The position numbers and the translations under genes were made by a program. From Bacillota bacterium (GTDB lineage: Bacteria; Bacillota; Clostridia; Acetivibrionales; DSM-1351), in the NCBI GenBank assembly GCA_023444055.1, contig JAEZRV010000035.1, forward strand, positions 1-64,000: a stretch of DNA of 64,000 nt, written 5' to 3'. The notes below the pieces were generated by a model. The model searched no databases. It was given only the letters and a program-made list of their open reading frames with translations, and was not told the origin of the DNA. Of the stretch, positions 34,805-44,626 are shown piece by piece. Position 1 is the first letter of the stretch; every line of letters begins with the position of its first letter.

Positions 34805-36184
34805 ATGTTGGCTGGCTTTTCAGTTAAAAATTATAAATCATTTAAAAAATCACAAAGCATATCTTTTAAGGCAACTAAAATCTCCAGACATAAAGAGCAT
34901 ACATTATTAGTAGGTGATAAAAAAATATTAAAAAGTGGTTTGATTTATGGTGCAAATGCTGGAGGGAAAAGTAATCTAATAACAGCAGTTCATTTTTCTA
35001 GGGAAATTGTACTCTATGGACTTGATAGTGTTGATTTAAGTAAAAAATATTTTAGAATAAGTAATGAAGAATATAAAAATGCAGGAGTATTTGAATACAG
35101 AATTATTATAGACGATAAAGAATATTCTTATGGTATAGCAATTTCATATTTAAAGAAAGAAATTCTCTCTGAGTGGTTAGTGAGAATAGATAAAAGTGGA
35201 GAGGAAATTTGTTTGTTTAATAGGAATGTTGACGAGAGTGGTGTCAGTCATATTGAAACAGATATTATCTACAAAACAATAGAAGAAAAAGCTAGAATGG
35301 GTATCTATTTAGAAGACTTCGGTGAGAATATTTCTGAGTCTTTTCGAAGAAAAACGATTTTAAGTGATATAGCGTTGAGGGGAAATGCTAAGAAGGGAGT
35401 ATTTACAGAAATAACAAGTGTTTACCAATGGTTTAAAAATATTATAATATTATTTCCAAATTCTAAATATAATGGCTTAAATGAGGTTGCAACAGATAAT
35501 AATAAAAAGTTATTTTTCTCCAAAATTATGAATTATTTTGACACTGGCATTGAGAATATAGAAGGTCAAAGTCAAGCAATGGATTTTGATAAAATATTAG
35601 AAGATTTACCAAGGGAAGATTTAGAAAAAATTAAAGTGGATATTTCTAACCAAGCTAGTGAGAATCCTATTATGTTTAAGCTTGATAAACAGGTATTTAT
35701 ATTGAGAAAAGACGAGAACGGAGACTTTGTATATAATAAAATTCTTCTAAATCATGGAAATGTAGAGGATATGTTTGAATATGACGATGAATCAGATGGA
35801 ACAAAAAGGTTGTTTGACTTGGTTCCGTTATTTTATGAAAATAAACGTAGTAACGTAATCTTGATTGATGAAATTGATAGAAGCCTTCATACCATTTTGA
35901 CAAGACGTTTTCTAGAACTTTTTTATGAGATTACAGAAGGAGATAAATGCCAGTTAATTGCTACTACTCATGATTCAAATCTATTAGATTTGGAATTGTT
36001 AAGGCAAGATGAAATATGGTTTATTGAACGACAAGAGGATCATAGCTCAGCTATTTTTTCATTAAATAAATTTAGAGAAAGATATGATAAAAAAATTGAT
36101 AAAGAGTACTTGTTAGGCAGATATGGTGCAATCCCCATATTTAATAAAGAGAATCTTGTAATGGAGGAAGCTGATGATAAATAA
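34805..36184 (+). CDS. ABC-type AAA ATPase of ATPase-RloB pair 1
   Basis: This is an ABC/SMC-like (OLD/RloA-type) soluble ATPase. Walker A is GANAGGKSN, the signature-like segment DESDGTKRLF, Walker B NVILIDEIDRSLH and the H-loop IATTHDSN. Long helical inserts lie between. No membrane segment is present. Such ATPases paired with RloB or TOPRIM nucleases occur in anti-phage and restriction-linked loci. ATG 34805 is chosen because AAGAAGG sits eight bases upstream, as in pair 3, and because the upstream ATG 34784 lies only about 12 bases beyond the -10. The stop overlaps the start of the RloB gene by 11 bases. Confidence 0.85.
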   Translation: MLAGFSVKNYKSFKKSQSISFKATKISRHKEHTLLVGDKKILKSGLIYGANAGGKSNLITAVHFSREIVLYGLDSVDLSKKYFRISNEEYKNAGVFEYRIIIDDKEYSYGIAISYLKKEILSEWLVRIDKSGEEICLFNRNVDESGVSHIETDIIYKTIEEKARMGIYLEDFGENISESFRRKTILSDIALRGNAKKGVFTEITSVYQWFKNIIILFPNSKYNGLNEVATDNNKKLFFSKIMNYFDTGIENIEGQSQAMDFDKILEDLPREDLEKIKVDISNQASENPIMFKLDKQVFILRKDENGDFVYNKILLNHGNVEDMFEYDDESDGTKRLFDLVPLFYENKRSNVILIDEIDRSLHTILTRRFLELFYEITEGDKCQLIATTHDSNLLDLELLRQDEIWFIERQEDHSSAIFSLNKFRERYDKKIDKEYLLGRYGAIPIFNKENLVMEEADDK

Positions 36185-37049
36185 GTATAGATTGGCTTCT
36201 ACAACATTTGACCGAGAAAAGGAAGAAGATAAGGTTGAACCACAAAAGATTTATTTTTTATCTGTTGAAGGCAACGCAACAGAAAAAGAATACTTTGAAG
36301 GTATATCAGCTAATAGAAAACAACTTGGAATCAATGCTAAAGTGGATGTAGAAGTACTAAAAAGAGGAAGTAAAGATACTAAATGTGTACCACGGCAAGT
36401 AATAGAGCTACTAGAAGAATACATTAGATTACGTAAACTCGGGAAAGAAAATTTAATACGGGATATACCAAAAGAATTTACAAATAAATATGGAAATAAC
36501 TTTATCCTAAAATATCTAAACAATCCTAATGATATTCCAAGAAAAGAGAGAAATGCTTTTGTGACAGATTTGATGAAAATAGGATATGATATTAATTATA
36601 GAAGGTACTTACAGAAATATGATAAGGACTTAGATGAGTTTTGCATTCTAATTGATAGAGATATACAGACTCATTCAGAGACTAATATGTTAGAATGTAT
36701 TAAATACTGCAAAGACAAAGCTAGAAATTACAGATGTTACATAGTTAATCCTTGTTTTGAGTTTTGGCTCCTTCTACATCTATCTGATGTAAAAGAAGAA
36801 TATAAAGATAAGCTTGACATAATACAAAAGAATCCAACAGTAACGGATAAACACACTTTTGTTAGTAAACAGGTATCTAATAAAGCGCATCATGGAAAAA
36901 GTGGAATTAATTTTAAAAAGAATTATTTAAATAATATTGATATTGCAATTGAACGTGCAAAACAATTTGCTAATGATGAATATGAATTGGTAACTAATAT
37001 AGGATGTAATATTTGGGAACTAATAGTAAGAATGAAAGAATTTAAATAG
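36174..37049 (+). CDS. RloB-like protein of pair 1
   Basis: This protein matches the RloB family. The N-terminal acidic segment FLSVEGNATEKEYFEG and the DxD segment FCILIDRDIQTH are TOPRIM-like, and the family hallmark NPCFEFWLLLHL follows. A nuclease activity acting with the ATPase partner is a reasonable inference. At 291 aa it is full length. Its start lies within the 3' end of the ATPase gene (11-base overlap), so the pair is one translational unit. Confidence 0.85.
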   Translation: MINKYRLASTTFDREKEEDKVEPQKIYFLSVEGNATEKEYFEGISANRKQLGINAKVDVEVLKRGSKDTKCVPRQVIELLEEYIRLRKLGKENLIRDIPKEFTNKYGNNFILKYLNNPNDIPRKERNAFVTDLMKIGYDINYRRYLQKYDKDLDEFCILIDRDIQTHSETNMLECIKYCKDKARNYRCYIVNPCFEFWLLLHLSDVKEEYKDKLDIIQKNPTVTDKHTFVSKQVSNKAHHGKSGINFKKNYLNNIDIAIERAKQFANDEYELVTNIGCNIWELIVRMKEFK

Positions 37050-37119
37050 GGAATTGTCTCAAAACACATTCTAACAAACTATATCTCATGCCTGATTTTT
37101 TAACCTATAAGATAATGTG

Positions 37120-37185
37120 GTGGCGAAGAATTTGTAATATCACTCTGATTATACCAAAATATTCTATTGCAATATTCTTCGCCAC
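37120..37185. repeat. Long imperfect hairpin
   Basis: GTGGCGAAGAAT (37120-37131) is perfectly complementary to ATTCTTCGCCAC (37174-37185), and pairing continues imperfectly inside. It has no T-tail. It could be a small fold-back element or a 3' stabilising structure of the pair 1 transcript. Confidence 0.5.
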
Positions 37186-37236
37186 ACCAGTTTTTAGTAT
37201 TATTAATGCTAATAGGCATAATCTTAAAGAGAAGCT

Positions 37237-37281
37237 AAAAAAGTAAGTATTTAGAATTGTTTAGAGTATACTTACTTTTTT
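37237..37281 (+). terminator. Terminator after ATPase-RloB pair 1
   Basis: AAAAAAGTAAGTAT (37237-37250) pairs with ATACTTACTTTTTT (37268-37281). Confidence 0.75.
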
Positions 37282-37381
37282 CAAAAATTATATCGGACAA
37301 TGAAGTGCTCAAAAAGACTTCATAGTCTAAGAAAAGCTCCATTTCGAAGCTTTCAATTCTTAGTTTTATCTCATTTCTTAT

Positions 37382-37580
37382 TTAAAAAGATAATATAGTA
37401 TCTAAGTAATTAAGTCCTAAATATGTTTCGATATCTTCAACTGTCTTATAGTTCACTTAATATTTCTAAAAATCACAAATTTTATTATAAGGTCTTTGGC
37501 TCTGACTGGGTTAATATTTAACTGTTATCAGTAACACTTTTGCATCACTTTTTGCTGTAACGGCAATGTTAGCTATTCCA
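37382..37580 (-). pseudogene. Remnant of a Wzz/chain-length-determinant gene
   Basis: On the minus strand, peptide fragments in different frames match the C-terminal half of Wzz/YveK-type polysaccharide co-polymerase proteins: IANIAVTAKSDAKVLLITVK, then INPVRAKDL in a shifted frame, and finally NYKTVEDIETYLGLNYL before a stop. The gene is truncated upstream and frameshifted. It fits the polysaccharide genes that follow. Further on (about 37690-37909) a plus-strand frame encodes two hydrophobic segments ending in SFVLWHRLAN; it has no good start and may be another remnant. Confidence 0.6.
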
Positions 37581-37939
37581 TTCTAAAAACATAAAAGAGT
37601 CTCGCTAAGTAATCAGATATATAAAAAATAATTCTATAATTCCAAAATAATGCGTAACAATATACGAACATCAAGCATACTATGATGTAGCCATATCTAA
37701 AACTATTCTTTGTTATTGAGATAATAGTATGGTTGACTACTAATTTATACACCCTGCTTTTTGGATGCTTTTTATTGGTAATGCTGATGTGTTTTATTTT
37801 TGCTATTATTTTTACGAAAAAAAGATTTGTAAAATTAAAAAAATCTATTATTTACTTCAGTTTTATCTATCCTGCTTCATTTGTCTTATGGCATAGGCTC
37901 GCTAACTAGTATTTTACTTATATTAAAGGAGAAAGTAAA

Positions 37940-39259
37940 ATGGGCTTATATGAAAAGATATTAAATCATGAAGAAAAAATATCGCTTATAGGACTTGGAT
38001 ATGTTGGAATGCCAATAGCTGTTGCTTTCGCAAACAAAGTCAAAGTCATAGGTTTTGATGCAAACAAAAGAAAAATAGAGCTATATAAAAAAGGCATTGA
38101 CCCTACAAAAGAAGTTGGGAATGAAATAATAAAAACAACAACTGTAGAATTTACTCAGGATGAAGCAAAATTAAGAGAAGCTAAATTCCATATTGTCGCA
38201 GTACCCACACCTGTTAATGACGATCACACCCCTGATCTTAGATGTGTAGAATCAGCCAGTTGTGCAGTGGGCAGAAATTTAACTAAAGGTTCCATTGTCG
38301 TGTATGAATCCACTGTTTATCCAGGTGTTACAGAAGAAATCTGTATACCTATTCTGGAAAAAGAGTCAGGAATGAAATGTGGTGTGGATTTCAAAGTAGG
38401 ATATTCGCCTGAAAGAATTAATCCGGGGGATAAAGAGCATCGGCTTGAAAGTATTGTTAAGGTTGTATCTGGAATGGATGAAGAGTCACTCGATACTATT
38501 GCAAAGGTTTATGCCTTGGTTGTAACTGCTGGAGTTCATAGGGCGGAATCTATTAAAGTGGCAGAAGCAGCGAAAGTAATTGAAAATTCACAGCGTGATA
38601 TTAACATTGCTTTTATGAACGAACTTTCAATAATTTTTAATAAAATGAATATTGATACATCCTCGGTTTTAAAGGCGGCTGGTTCAAAGTGGAACTTCTT
38701 AAAGTTCACTCCTGGGCTTGTTGGAGGGCATTGCATAGGTGTTGACCCATATTACTTGACCTATAAAGCAGAAAAATTGGGGTATCATTCACAAATAATT
38801 CTTTCTGGAAGAAGAATTAACGATGATATGGGAAAATATGTTGTTGAAAATTTAGTGAAAGAATTAATCAAGGCAAATATTTCTGTAAAAGCTGCAAAGG
38901 TTGCTATACTGGGGTTTACCTTTAAAGAAAATTGTCCTGACACGCGCAATACACGAGTTATTGATATAGTTAATGCCCTTAATGAGTACAGCATTATGCC
39001 GATAATTGCAGATCCACAAGCGGATGTCGAGGAAGCAAAGCATGAATACAGCATAGAATTTGAGAAGTTAGAAAATATCAGAGACATGGATGCAGTTATA
39101 ATAGCGGTTAGTCATGACGAACTTTTGAAACTAAAAAAAGAAGATATTGATAAGTTTTATAAGGATGTTCCAAACCAAAACAAAGTACTGCTAGATATCA
39201 AAGGTATATTGAATAAAAACGAATACGATCAAAGTGGCTATAGATACTGGAGACTTTAG
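37940..39259 (+). CDS. tviB: Nucleotide-sugar dehydrogenase (TviB/WbpO type)
   Basis: This NAD-dependent enzyme oxidises a UDP-N-acetyl-hexosamine (GlcNAc or GalNAc) at C6 to the uronic acid. The Rossmann motif is SLIGLGYVGMPIA, the catalytic cysteine lies in GGHCIGVDPYYL and the family segments VPTPV and YSPERINPGD are present. At 439 aa it is full length. AAAGGAGAAAGTAAA precedes the ATG. It is followed 18 bases later by a UDP-GlcNAc 4-epimerase-like gene, as in Vi antigen and O-antigen pathways, so the pair probably feeds a surface polysaccharide. Confidence 0.88.
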   Translation: MGLYEKILNHEEKISLIGLGYVGMPIAVAFANKVKVIGFDANKRKIELYKKGIDPTKEVGNEIIKTTTVEFTQDEAKLREAKFHIVAVPTPVNDDHTPDLRCVESASCAVGRNLTKGSIVVYESTVYPGVTEEICIPILEKESGMKCGVDFKVGYSPERINPGDKEHRLESIVKVVSGMDEESLDTIAKVYALVVTAGVHRAESIKVAEAAKVIENSQRDINIAFMNELSIIFNKMNIDTSSVLKAAGSKWNFLKFTPGLVGGHCIGVDPYYLTYKAEKLGYHSQIILSGRRINDDMGKYVVENLVKELIKANISVKAAKVAILGFTFKENCPDTRNTRVIDIVNALNEYSIMPIIADPQADVEEAKHEYSIEFEKLENIRDMDAVIIAVSHDELLKLKKEDIDKFYKDVPNQNKVLLDIKGILNKNEYDQSGYRYWRL

Positions 39260-39277
39260 TGAAGGAGTTACAAGACT

Positions 39278-40252
39278 ATGAGCTATAGCAATATTACATT
39301 TAGCAAGGATTCAGTTTTCCTTGTCACAGGCGGAGCTGGCTTTATAGGCTCCAATCTTTGTGAGGTTCTTCTCAATAAAGGATATACAGTAAGGTGTCTG
39401 GACAATTTATCAACTGGAAAACAAGAGAATGTTGACCTGTTTATTGATAATCCTGATTATAGCTTTATAAAGGGTGATATAAGAGATTTTGATACATGCA
39501 GGAAAGCATGTAAAGATGTTAACTATGTTCTTCATCAGGCGGCTTGGGGAAGTGTTCCAAGAAGTGTTGAAATGCCTCTTTTATATGAAGAAATTAATAT
39601 TAGAGGCACTCTAAATATGTTGGAGGCTGCAAGAGAGAACAAAGTAGAGAAGTTTGTGTATGCTTCTAGTTCATCTGTATATGGAAATAATTTGAGCCTG
39701 CCAAAACATGAAGGCTGTGAGGGGGCGTTGCTTTCTCCATATGCTCTTACTAAGCATGTAGGTGAGGAATACGGAAAAATATACACAAAATTATATAACT
39801 TAGATACATATGGATTGAGATATTTTAATGTTTTTGGCAAAAGGCAGGACCCTGATGGAGATTATGCAGCTGTAATCCCTAGGTTTATCAAACAGTTATT
39901 GAATGGTGAACAGCCTGTAATAAATGGTGATGGGATGCAAAGCAGGGATTTTACCTACATCGAAAATGTAGTTGAGGCAAATTTAAAAGCCTGTAAGGCA
40001 CCAAAGGAAGCAGCAGGGGAAGTTTTTAACATCGCATATGGCGGCAGAGAATATTTGCTTGATATATATGTTGAACTTTGCAAAGCTTTAGGTAAAAAAG
40101 TTGAACCAATCTTTACATCGGAACGTAAAGGTGATATTAAACATAGCAATGCTGATATAAGTAAGGCGAAAAATGTGCTGGGATATGATCCTGATTACGA
40201 TTTTTCAAAAGGGATAAGCCTTGCTATTGAATGGTATAAGAATAATTTATAA
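39278..40252 (+). CDS. tviC: NAD-dependent epimerase (TviC/WbpP-like UDP-GlcNAc 4-epimerase)
   Basis: This is an extended short-chain dehydrogenase. The NAD motif is VTGGAGFIGSN, the catalytic serines lie in VYASSSSVYG and the YxxxK pair in PYALTKHVGEE; RYFNVFGKRQDPDGDYAAVI matches the WbpP/TviC group. It likely interconverts UDP-GlcNAc (or its uronic acid) and the Gal form. At 324 aa it is full length, with GAAGGAG upstream, and is co-transcribed with the dehydrogenase. Confidence 0.87.
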   Translation: MSYSNITFSKDSVFLVTGGAGFIGSNLCEVLLNKGYTVRCLDNLSTGKQENVDLFIDNPDYSFIKGDIRDFDTCRKACKDVNYVLHQAAWGSVPRSVEMPLLYEEINIRGTLNMLEAARENKVEKFVYASSSSVYGNNLSLPKHEGCEGALLSPYALTKHVGEEYGKIYTKLYNLDTYGLRYFNVFGKRQDPDGDYAAVIPRFIKQLLNGEQPVINGDGMQSRDFTYIENVVEANLKACKAPKEAAGEVFNIAYGGREYLLDIYVELCKALGKKVEPIFTSERKGDIKHSNADISKAKNVLGYDPDYDFSKGISLAIEWYKNNL

Positions 40253-40464
40253 TTGGATTTAAGAAAAAATTCTGAGATTTATGTAGGGGAAAGCCAATAT
40301 TATCTATGGTGTAAATCCGAGTGATAAAACGGCAGATTTAAATGTGAAAGGCCTATTGTTTTTTATAAAAATAATACGGTTGTTTTTGTCATGAACTATT
40401 TTAAATGAATATGTTAATTTATTGTTAAATATCTAAGTTTATGCGTGCTTATATTGTTTTTTAT

Positions 40465-40532
40465 TTGATGTTACTTTAATTTTTTGTTATAATATAAACA
40501 TAAAAATACTGTATACAAGATTCTTGTATACA
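40465..40532 (+). promoter_or_regulatory. Promoter and perfect palindromic operator of nifJ copy 1
   Basis: TTGATG (40465-40470) and TATAAT (40488-40493) are 17 bases apart. From 40510 to 40532 there is a perfect 23-bp palindrome with a single central base, containing TGTATACA twice (40510-40517 and 40525-40532). Its position just past the expected start fits repressor binding. TGTATACA-type sites are often bound by GntR-family regulators, but which one acts here is unknown. Confidence 0.65.
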
Positions 40533-40619
40533 AAAAATTACTAAGCCTTTACGAAAAAGAAAATAAATGATAAACTATTTCGTTGAAGAGTATATTTAGT
40601 TTTTAAAGGAGGAAGTATA

Positions 40620-43600
40620 ATGGCAAGACGTAAACAATCAATGGACGGCAATACCGCTGCTGCTCACGTAGCATATGCTTATACAGAAGTTGCCGGCATT
40701 TACCCAATTACACCTTCAAGCCCAATGGCTGACTGCTGTGACATGTGGTCTGCTGCTGGAAGAAAAAACATTTTTGGAAACACAGTTAAAGTAGTTGAAA
40801 TGCAATCTGAAGCAGGTGCTGCAGGAACTGTACACGGTTCTCTTGCTGCAGGTGCTCTTACAACAACATTTACAGCATCACAGGGACTTCTTTTGATGAT
40901 TCCTAATATGTATAAAATTGCTGGTGAACAATTACCTTGCGTATTTGATGTTTCAGCACGTACAGTTGCTGCACAGTCATTGAATATATTCGGTGACCAC
41001 AGTGACGTATATGCTTGCCGTCAAACTGGTTTCGCTATGTTAGCTGAAACAAACACACAGGAAGTTATGGACTTAAGTCCTGTAGCTCATCTTGCTGCAC
41101 TTGAAGGAAAGGTTCCATTCTTAAATTTCTTTGATGGATTCCGTACTTCACATGAAATTCAGAAAATTGAAACTTGGGATTATGAAGATTTAAAAGAAAT
41201 GTGCAATATGGATGCTGTTAAGGCTTTCCGTGAACATGCATTAAATCCTGAAAAACCAGCTATGCGTGGTTCACATGAAAATGGAGACGTTTTCTTCCAA
41301 CACCGTGAAGCTTGTAATACAGTTTATGATGAATTACCAGCTGTTGTTGAAAAATACATGGCTAAGGTTAATGAAAAATTAGGTACAAATTATGATTTAT
41401 TCAACTACTACGGAGCTCCAGATGCAGAACGTGTTATTATCTGTATGGGATCTTTCTGTGACGTAGCTGAAGAAGTTGTTGATTACTTAACAGCTGCAGG
41501 AGAAAAAGTTGGACTTATCAAGGTTCGTTTATATCGTCCTTGGTCATCAAAGAGCCTTCTCAAAGTTCTTCCTAAGACTGCTAAGAAGATCGCTGTTCTT
41601 GACCGTACAAAAGAGCCAGGTGCATTAGCTGAGCCACTTTACCTTGATGTTGCTACAACACTTCGTGAAGCAGGAATGCATGATATAGTTCTTACAAACG
41701 GACGTTATGGACTTGGTTCAAAAGATACTCCACCTTCATCTGTATTTGCAGTATATACAGAATTGAAGAAGGATGAGCCAAAAGCTCGTTTCACTCTTGG
41801 TATTGTTGATGATGTTACAAACTTAAGCTTACCAGAAATCAAGCCAGCTCCTATTACATCTGCTGCAGGTACTGTAGAATGTAAATTCTGGGGTCTTGGT
41901 GGAGACGGTACAGTTGGTGCTAACAAGAACTCAACTAAGATCATCGGTGACCACACTGATAAGTACATACAAGCATACTTCCAGTATGACTCAAAGAAGA
42001 CTGGTGGTATTACAATATCACATCTTCGTTTTGGTGATAAGCCAATCAAGAGCCCATATTACATAAATCAAGCTGACTTTGTTGCATGCCATAACCCATC
42101 ATATGTTGTTAAAGGATATAAGATGGTTCAGGATGTTAAGCCAGGCGGAATCTTTATGATTAACTGTCAGTGGTCTGATGAAGAATTATCAGCTAATTTA
42201 AATGCTGCTGCAAAGAAATATATTGCAGACAACAACATTCAATTATACACAATCAATGCTATTGATAAAGCAGTTGAAATTGGTATGGGTAAACGTACTA
42301 ATACTATTCTTCAATCTGCATTCTTCAAATTAGCAAAGGTTATGCCTATTGAAGAGGCTATTGACTTCATGAAATCTGCTGCTAAGAAATCTTACGGCAA
42401 AAAGGGTGATGCAATTGTTGAGATGAACTACAAGGCAATTGATGCTGGTGTAGACGCTCTCCACAAAGTTGAAGTTCCAGCTTCATGGTCAAACCCAGAA
42501 GCAGATGCTCCAGCAGCAGAGCTTTATGGTCGTCCAGAAGTAGTTAAGATGGTTAAAGAAATTATGAATCCTATTGCATTAATGGATGGTGATAGCTTAC
42601 CTGTATCAGCATTCAAAGATATTGCAGATGGGCAGTTTGAATTAGGCGCTGCAGCTTATGAAAAACGTGGTACAGCTGTAAATGTTCCAGAATGGGATCC
42701 AGAAAAATGTATTCAGTGTAACAGCTGTGCATACGTATGTTCACATGCTACTATTCGTCCATTCATGCTCAGTGAAGATGAAATAAAAGCAGCTCCAGCA
42801 AATATTAAACTTGCTGATACTAAGCCAAAAGCTAGTGAATACAAGTTTACAATGAGCGTAACTCCACTTGATTGTATGGGATGTGGAGAATGTATCACTG
42901 TTTGTCCTAAGGATGCTATCAAGATGGTTCCACAGGAATCACAGGCACATGAGCAGCCAGTATTTGATTACTTAGTTGCTAATGTAAGTAAGAAACCAGG
43001 AGTACCTGATGCTACTACAGTTAAGGGTTCACAGTTCTGTCAGCCACTTCTCGAATTCTCAGGAAGCTGTGCAGGATGTGCTGAAACATCTTATGCTCGT
43101 TTAATTACTCAGCTCTTCGGTGAACACATGTATATTTCAAATGCTACAGGATGTTCTTCTATCTGGGGTGGTCCTGCTGCAACATGTCCATATACAGTAA
43201 ATAAAGATTCAAATAAGGGTCCAGCTTGGGCTAACTCATTATTTGAAGATAACGCAGAACACGGATATGGTATGTACCTCGGACAGAAAGTACTCCGTGA
43301 TCAAGCTATCGAAAACCTCAAAGACATTGCTGCTTCTGATAAAGCATCAGCTGAATTAAAAGCTGCTTTTGATAAGTTTATGGAAACAAAAGAAAATACA
43401 AGAGAAAACGGTGCTGCTGCTGATGCATTAATCGTTGAACTCGAAAAGGCTGCTGCTGCTGGTTGTGAGCTTTCAAAAGAAGTTCTTGACAAGAAACAGT
43501 ACCTCTCCAAGAAGTCTGTATGGATACTTGGTGGTGACGGATGGGCATATGATATCGGATTCGGTGGACTTGACCATGTACTCGCTTCTGGTGACAATGT

Positions 43601-44165
43601 AAATGTATTCGTATTCGATACAGAAATGTACTCAAATACAGGTGGACAGGCTTCTAAAGCTTCCAACATCGGTGAAGTTTGTCAATTCGCTGCTGCTGGT
43701 AAAGAAATTGGAAAGAAGAGCCTTTCTGAAATCGCTATGAGCTATGGTTACGTATATGTTGCACAGATTGCTCTCGGTGCTAACCCAGCTCAGGCTGTTA
43801 AGGTTATTGCTGAAGCAGAAGCTTACCCAGGACCATCACTTATCATCGGATATTCACCTTGTGAACTTCACGGAGTTAAGGGTGGCATGAACCACTGTCA
43901 AAATGAAATGAAGGCTGCTGTTAAGTCTGGATACTGGAACTTATTCTCCTTCAACCCAGCTCTTAAGGCAGAAGGAAAGAACCCATTCACATTGACTTCA
44001 AAACCAGGTGATGGATCATACCAAGCATTCCTAAATAACGAAACTCGTTACACAAGCTTAACTCGTCAGTTCCCAGAACGTGCACAAGAACTCTTTAGCG
44101 CATCTGAAAAGGCTGCTATGGATCGTTATGAACACTTGTTAAGATTGGTAGAGCTTTATAAGTAA
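40620..44165 (+). CDS. nifJ: Pyruvate:ferredoxin (flavodoxin) oxidoreductase, copy 1
   Basis: This is the central fermentative enzyme converting pyruvate and CoA to acetyl-CoA, CO2 and reduced ferredoxin. The single-chain form (1181 aa) carries the N-terminal pyruvate domain (YPITPSSPMAD), two 4Fe-4S clusters (CIQCNSCAYVCSHA near residue 700 and CMGCGECITVCPKDA near 757), the proximal-cluster cysteines (GSCAGCAETSY) and the thiamine diphosphate site (GDGWAYDIGFGGLDHV, then DTEMYSNTGGQ). Codon use is strongly biased, suggesting very high expression. AAAGGAGGAAGTATA precedes the ATG. A TGTATACA palindrome lies downstream of its promoter. Confidence 0.97.
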   Translation: MARRKQSMDGNTAAAHVAYAYTEVAGIYPITPSSPMADCCDMWSAAGRKNIFGNTVKVVEMQSEAGAAGTVHGSLAAGALTTTFTASQGLLLMIPNMYKIAGEQLPCVFDVSARTVAAQSLNIFGDHSDVYACRQTGFAMLAETNTQEVMDLSPVAHLAALEGKVPFLNFFDGFRTSHEIQKIETWDYEDLKEMCNMDAVKAFREHALNPEKPAMRGSHENGDVFFQHREACNTVYDELPAVVEKYMAKVNEKLGTNYDLFNYYGAPDAERVIICMGSFCDVAEEVVDYLTAAGEKVGLIKVRLYRPWSSKSLLKVLPKTAKKIAVLDRTKEPGALAEPLYLDVATTLREAGMHDIVLTNGRYGLGSKDTPPSSVFAVYTELKKDEPKARFTLGIVDDVTNLSLPEIKPAPITSAAGTVECKFWGLGGDGTVGANKNSTKIIGDHTDKYIQAYFQYDSKKTGGITISHLRFGDKPIKSPYYINQADFVACHNPSYVVKGYKMVQDVKPGGIFMINCQWSDEELSANLNAAAKKYIADNNIQLYTINAIDKAVEIGMGKRTNTILQSAFFKLAKVMPIEEAIDFMKSAAKKSYGKKGDAIVEMNYKAIDAGVDALHKVEVPASWSNPEADAPAAELYGRPEVVKMVKEIMNPIALMDGDSLPVSAFKDIADGQFELGAAAYEKRGTAVNVPEWDPEKCIQCNSCAYVCSHATIRPFMLSEDEIKAAPANIKLADTKPKASEYKFTMSVTPLDCMGCGECITVCPKDAIKMVPQESQAHEQPVFDYLVANVSKKPGVPDATTVKGSQFCQPLLEFSGSCAGCAETSYARLITQLFGEHMYISNATGCSSIWGGPAATCPYTVNKDSNKGPAWANSLFEDNAEHGYGMYLGQKVLRDQAIENLKDIAASDKASAELKAAFDKFMETKENTRENGAAADALIVELEKAAAAGCELSKEVLDKKQYLSKKSVWILGGDGWAYDIGFGGLDHVLASGDNVNVFVFDTEMYSNTGGQASKASNIGEVCQFAAAGKEIGKKSLSEIAMSYGYVYVAQIALGANPAQAVKVIAEAEAYPGPSLIIGYSPCELHGVKGGMNHCQNEMKAAVKSGYWNLFSFNPALKAEGKNPFTLTSKPGDGSYQAFLNNETRYTSLTRQFPERAQELFSASEKAAMDRYEHLLRLVELYK

Positions 44166-44228
44166 GAATTGAAAAGCTATGAGGTATAGGGTTTATCTCT
44201 AATGCTCATATCTGGCAGATAAACAGAG

Positions 44229-44274
44229 CTGTCCCGTGGCTATCTCGTATGAGGTGGTTGCGGGGCAGTTTTTT
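44229..44274 (+). terminator. Terminator of nifJ copy 1
   Basis: CTGTCCCG (44229-44236) pairs with CGGGGCAG (44261-44268, one G-U pair), followed by TTTTTT. The rest of the gap (44275-44573) shows no gene. Confidence 0.8.
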
Positions 44275-44573
44275 GTGGATTAAAAGGAAAATAGAATCAA
44301 ATCAATAATAACTTCAATTAATAGCTTTTACCTATTCGAGATAGTAAAAAACGAAAAATATGTAAAATTAGAATAATTCAGTACAAAAGGTTAAATTAAT
44401 ACCCTATAATCTGATATAGATATAAGATGTAACGTTAAAAGGATTAACACAGAACTCAAATAATTTATAAGTATATTTAACAATAAAATTGGACATAATA
44501 AACATGAAATGTGTTTATTATATACGGTTTGTATATAAAAATTAAGCATATACTAAAAATAAAAACATAAATA

Positions 44574-44602
44574 TTGTTTATAATGATTATGTATGCTATG
44601 AT
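44574..44602 (+). promoter_or_regulatory. Promoter of ATPase-RloB pair 2
   Basis: TTGTTT (44574-44579) and TATGAT (44597-44602) are 17 bases apart, and the -10 is extended (TGC before it). Unlike pairs 1 and 3, the spacer has no GTGA-N5-TCAC box. Confidence 0.5.
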
Positions 44603-44626
44603 TGTAGCAGTTAGGAGGACAACAGG

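Noticed and set aside
37040..37080. GAATTGTCTCAAAAC as an insertion-sequence end
   Set aside because: It resembles some IS ends, but no matching inverted partner was found nearby.
43301..43669. Antisense ORFs inside nifJ copy 1
   Set aside because: Shadow frames produced by the strong codon bias of nifJ.
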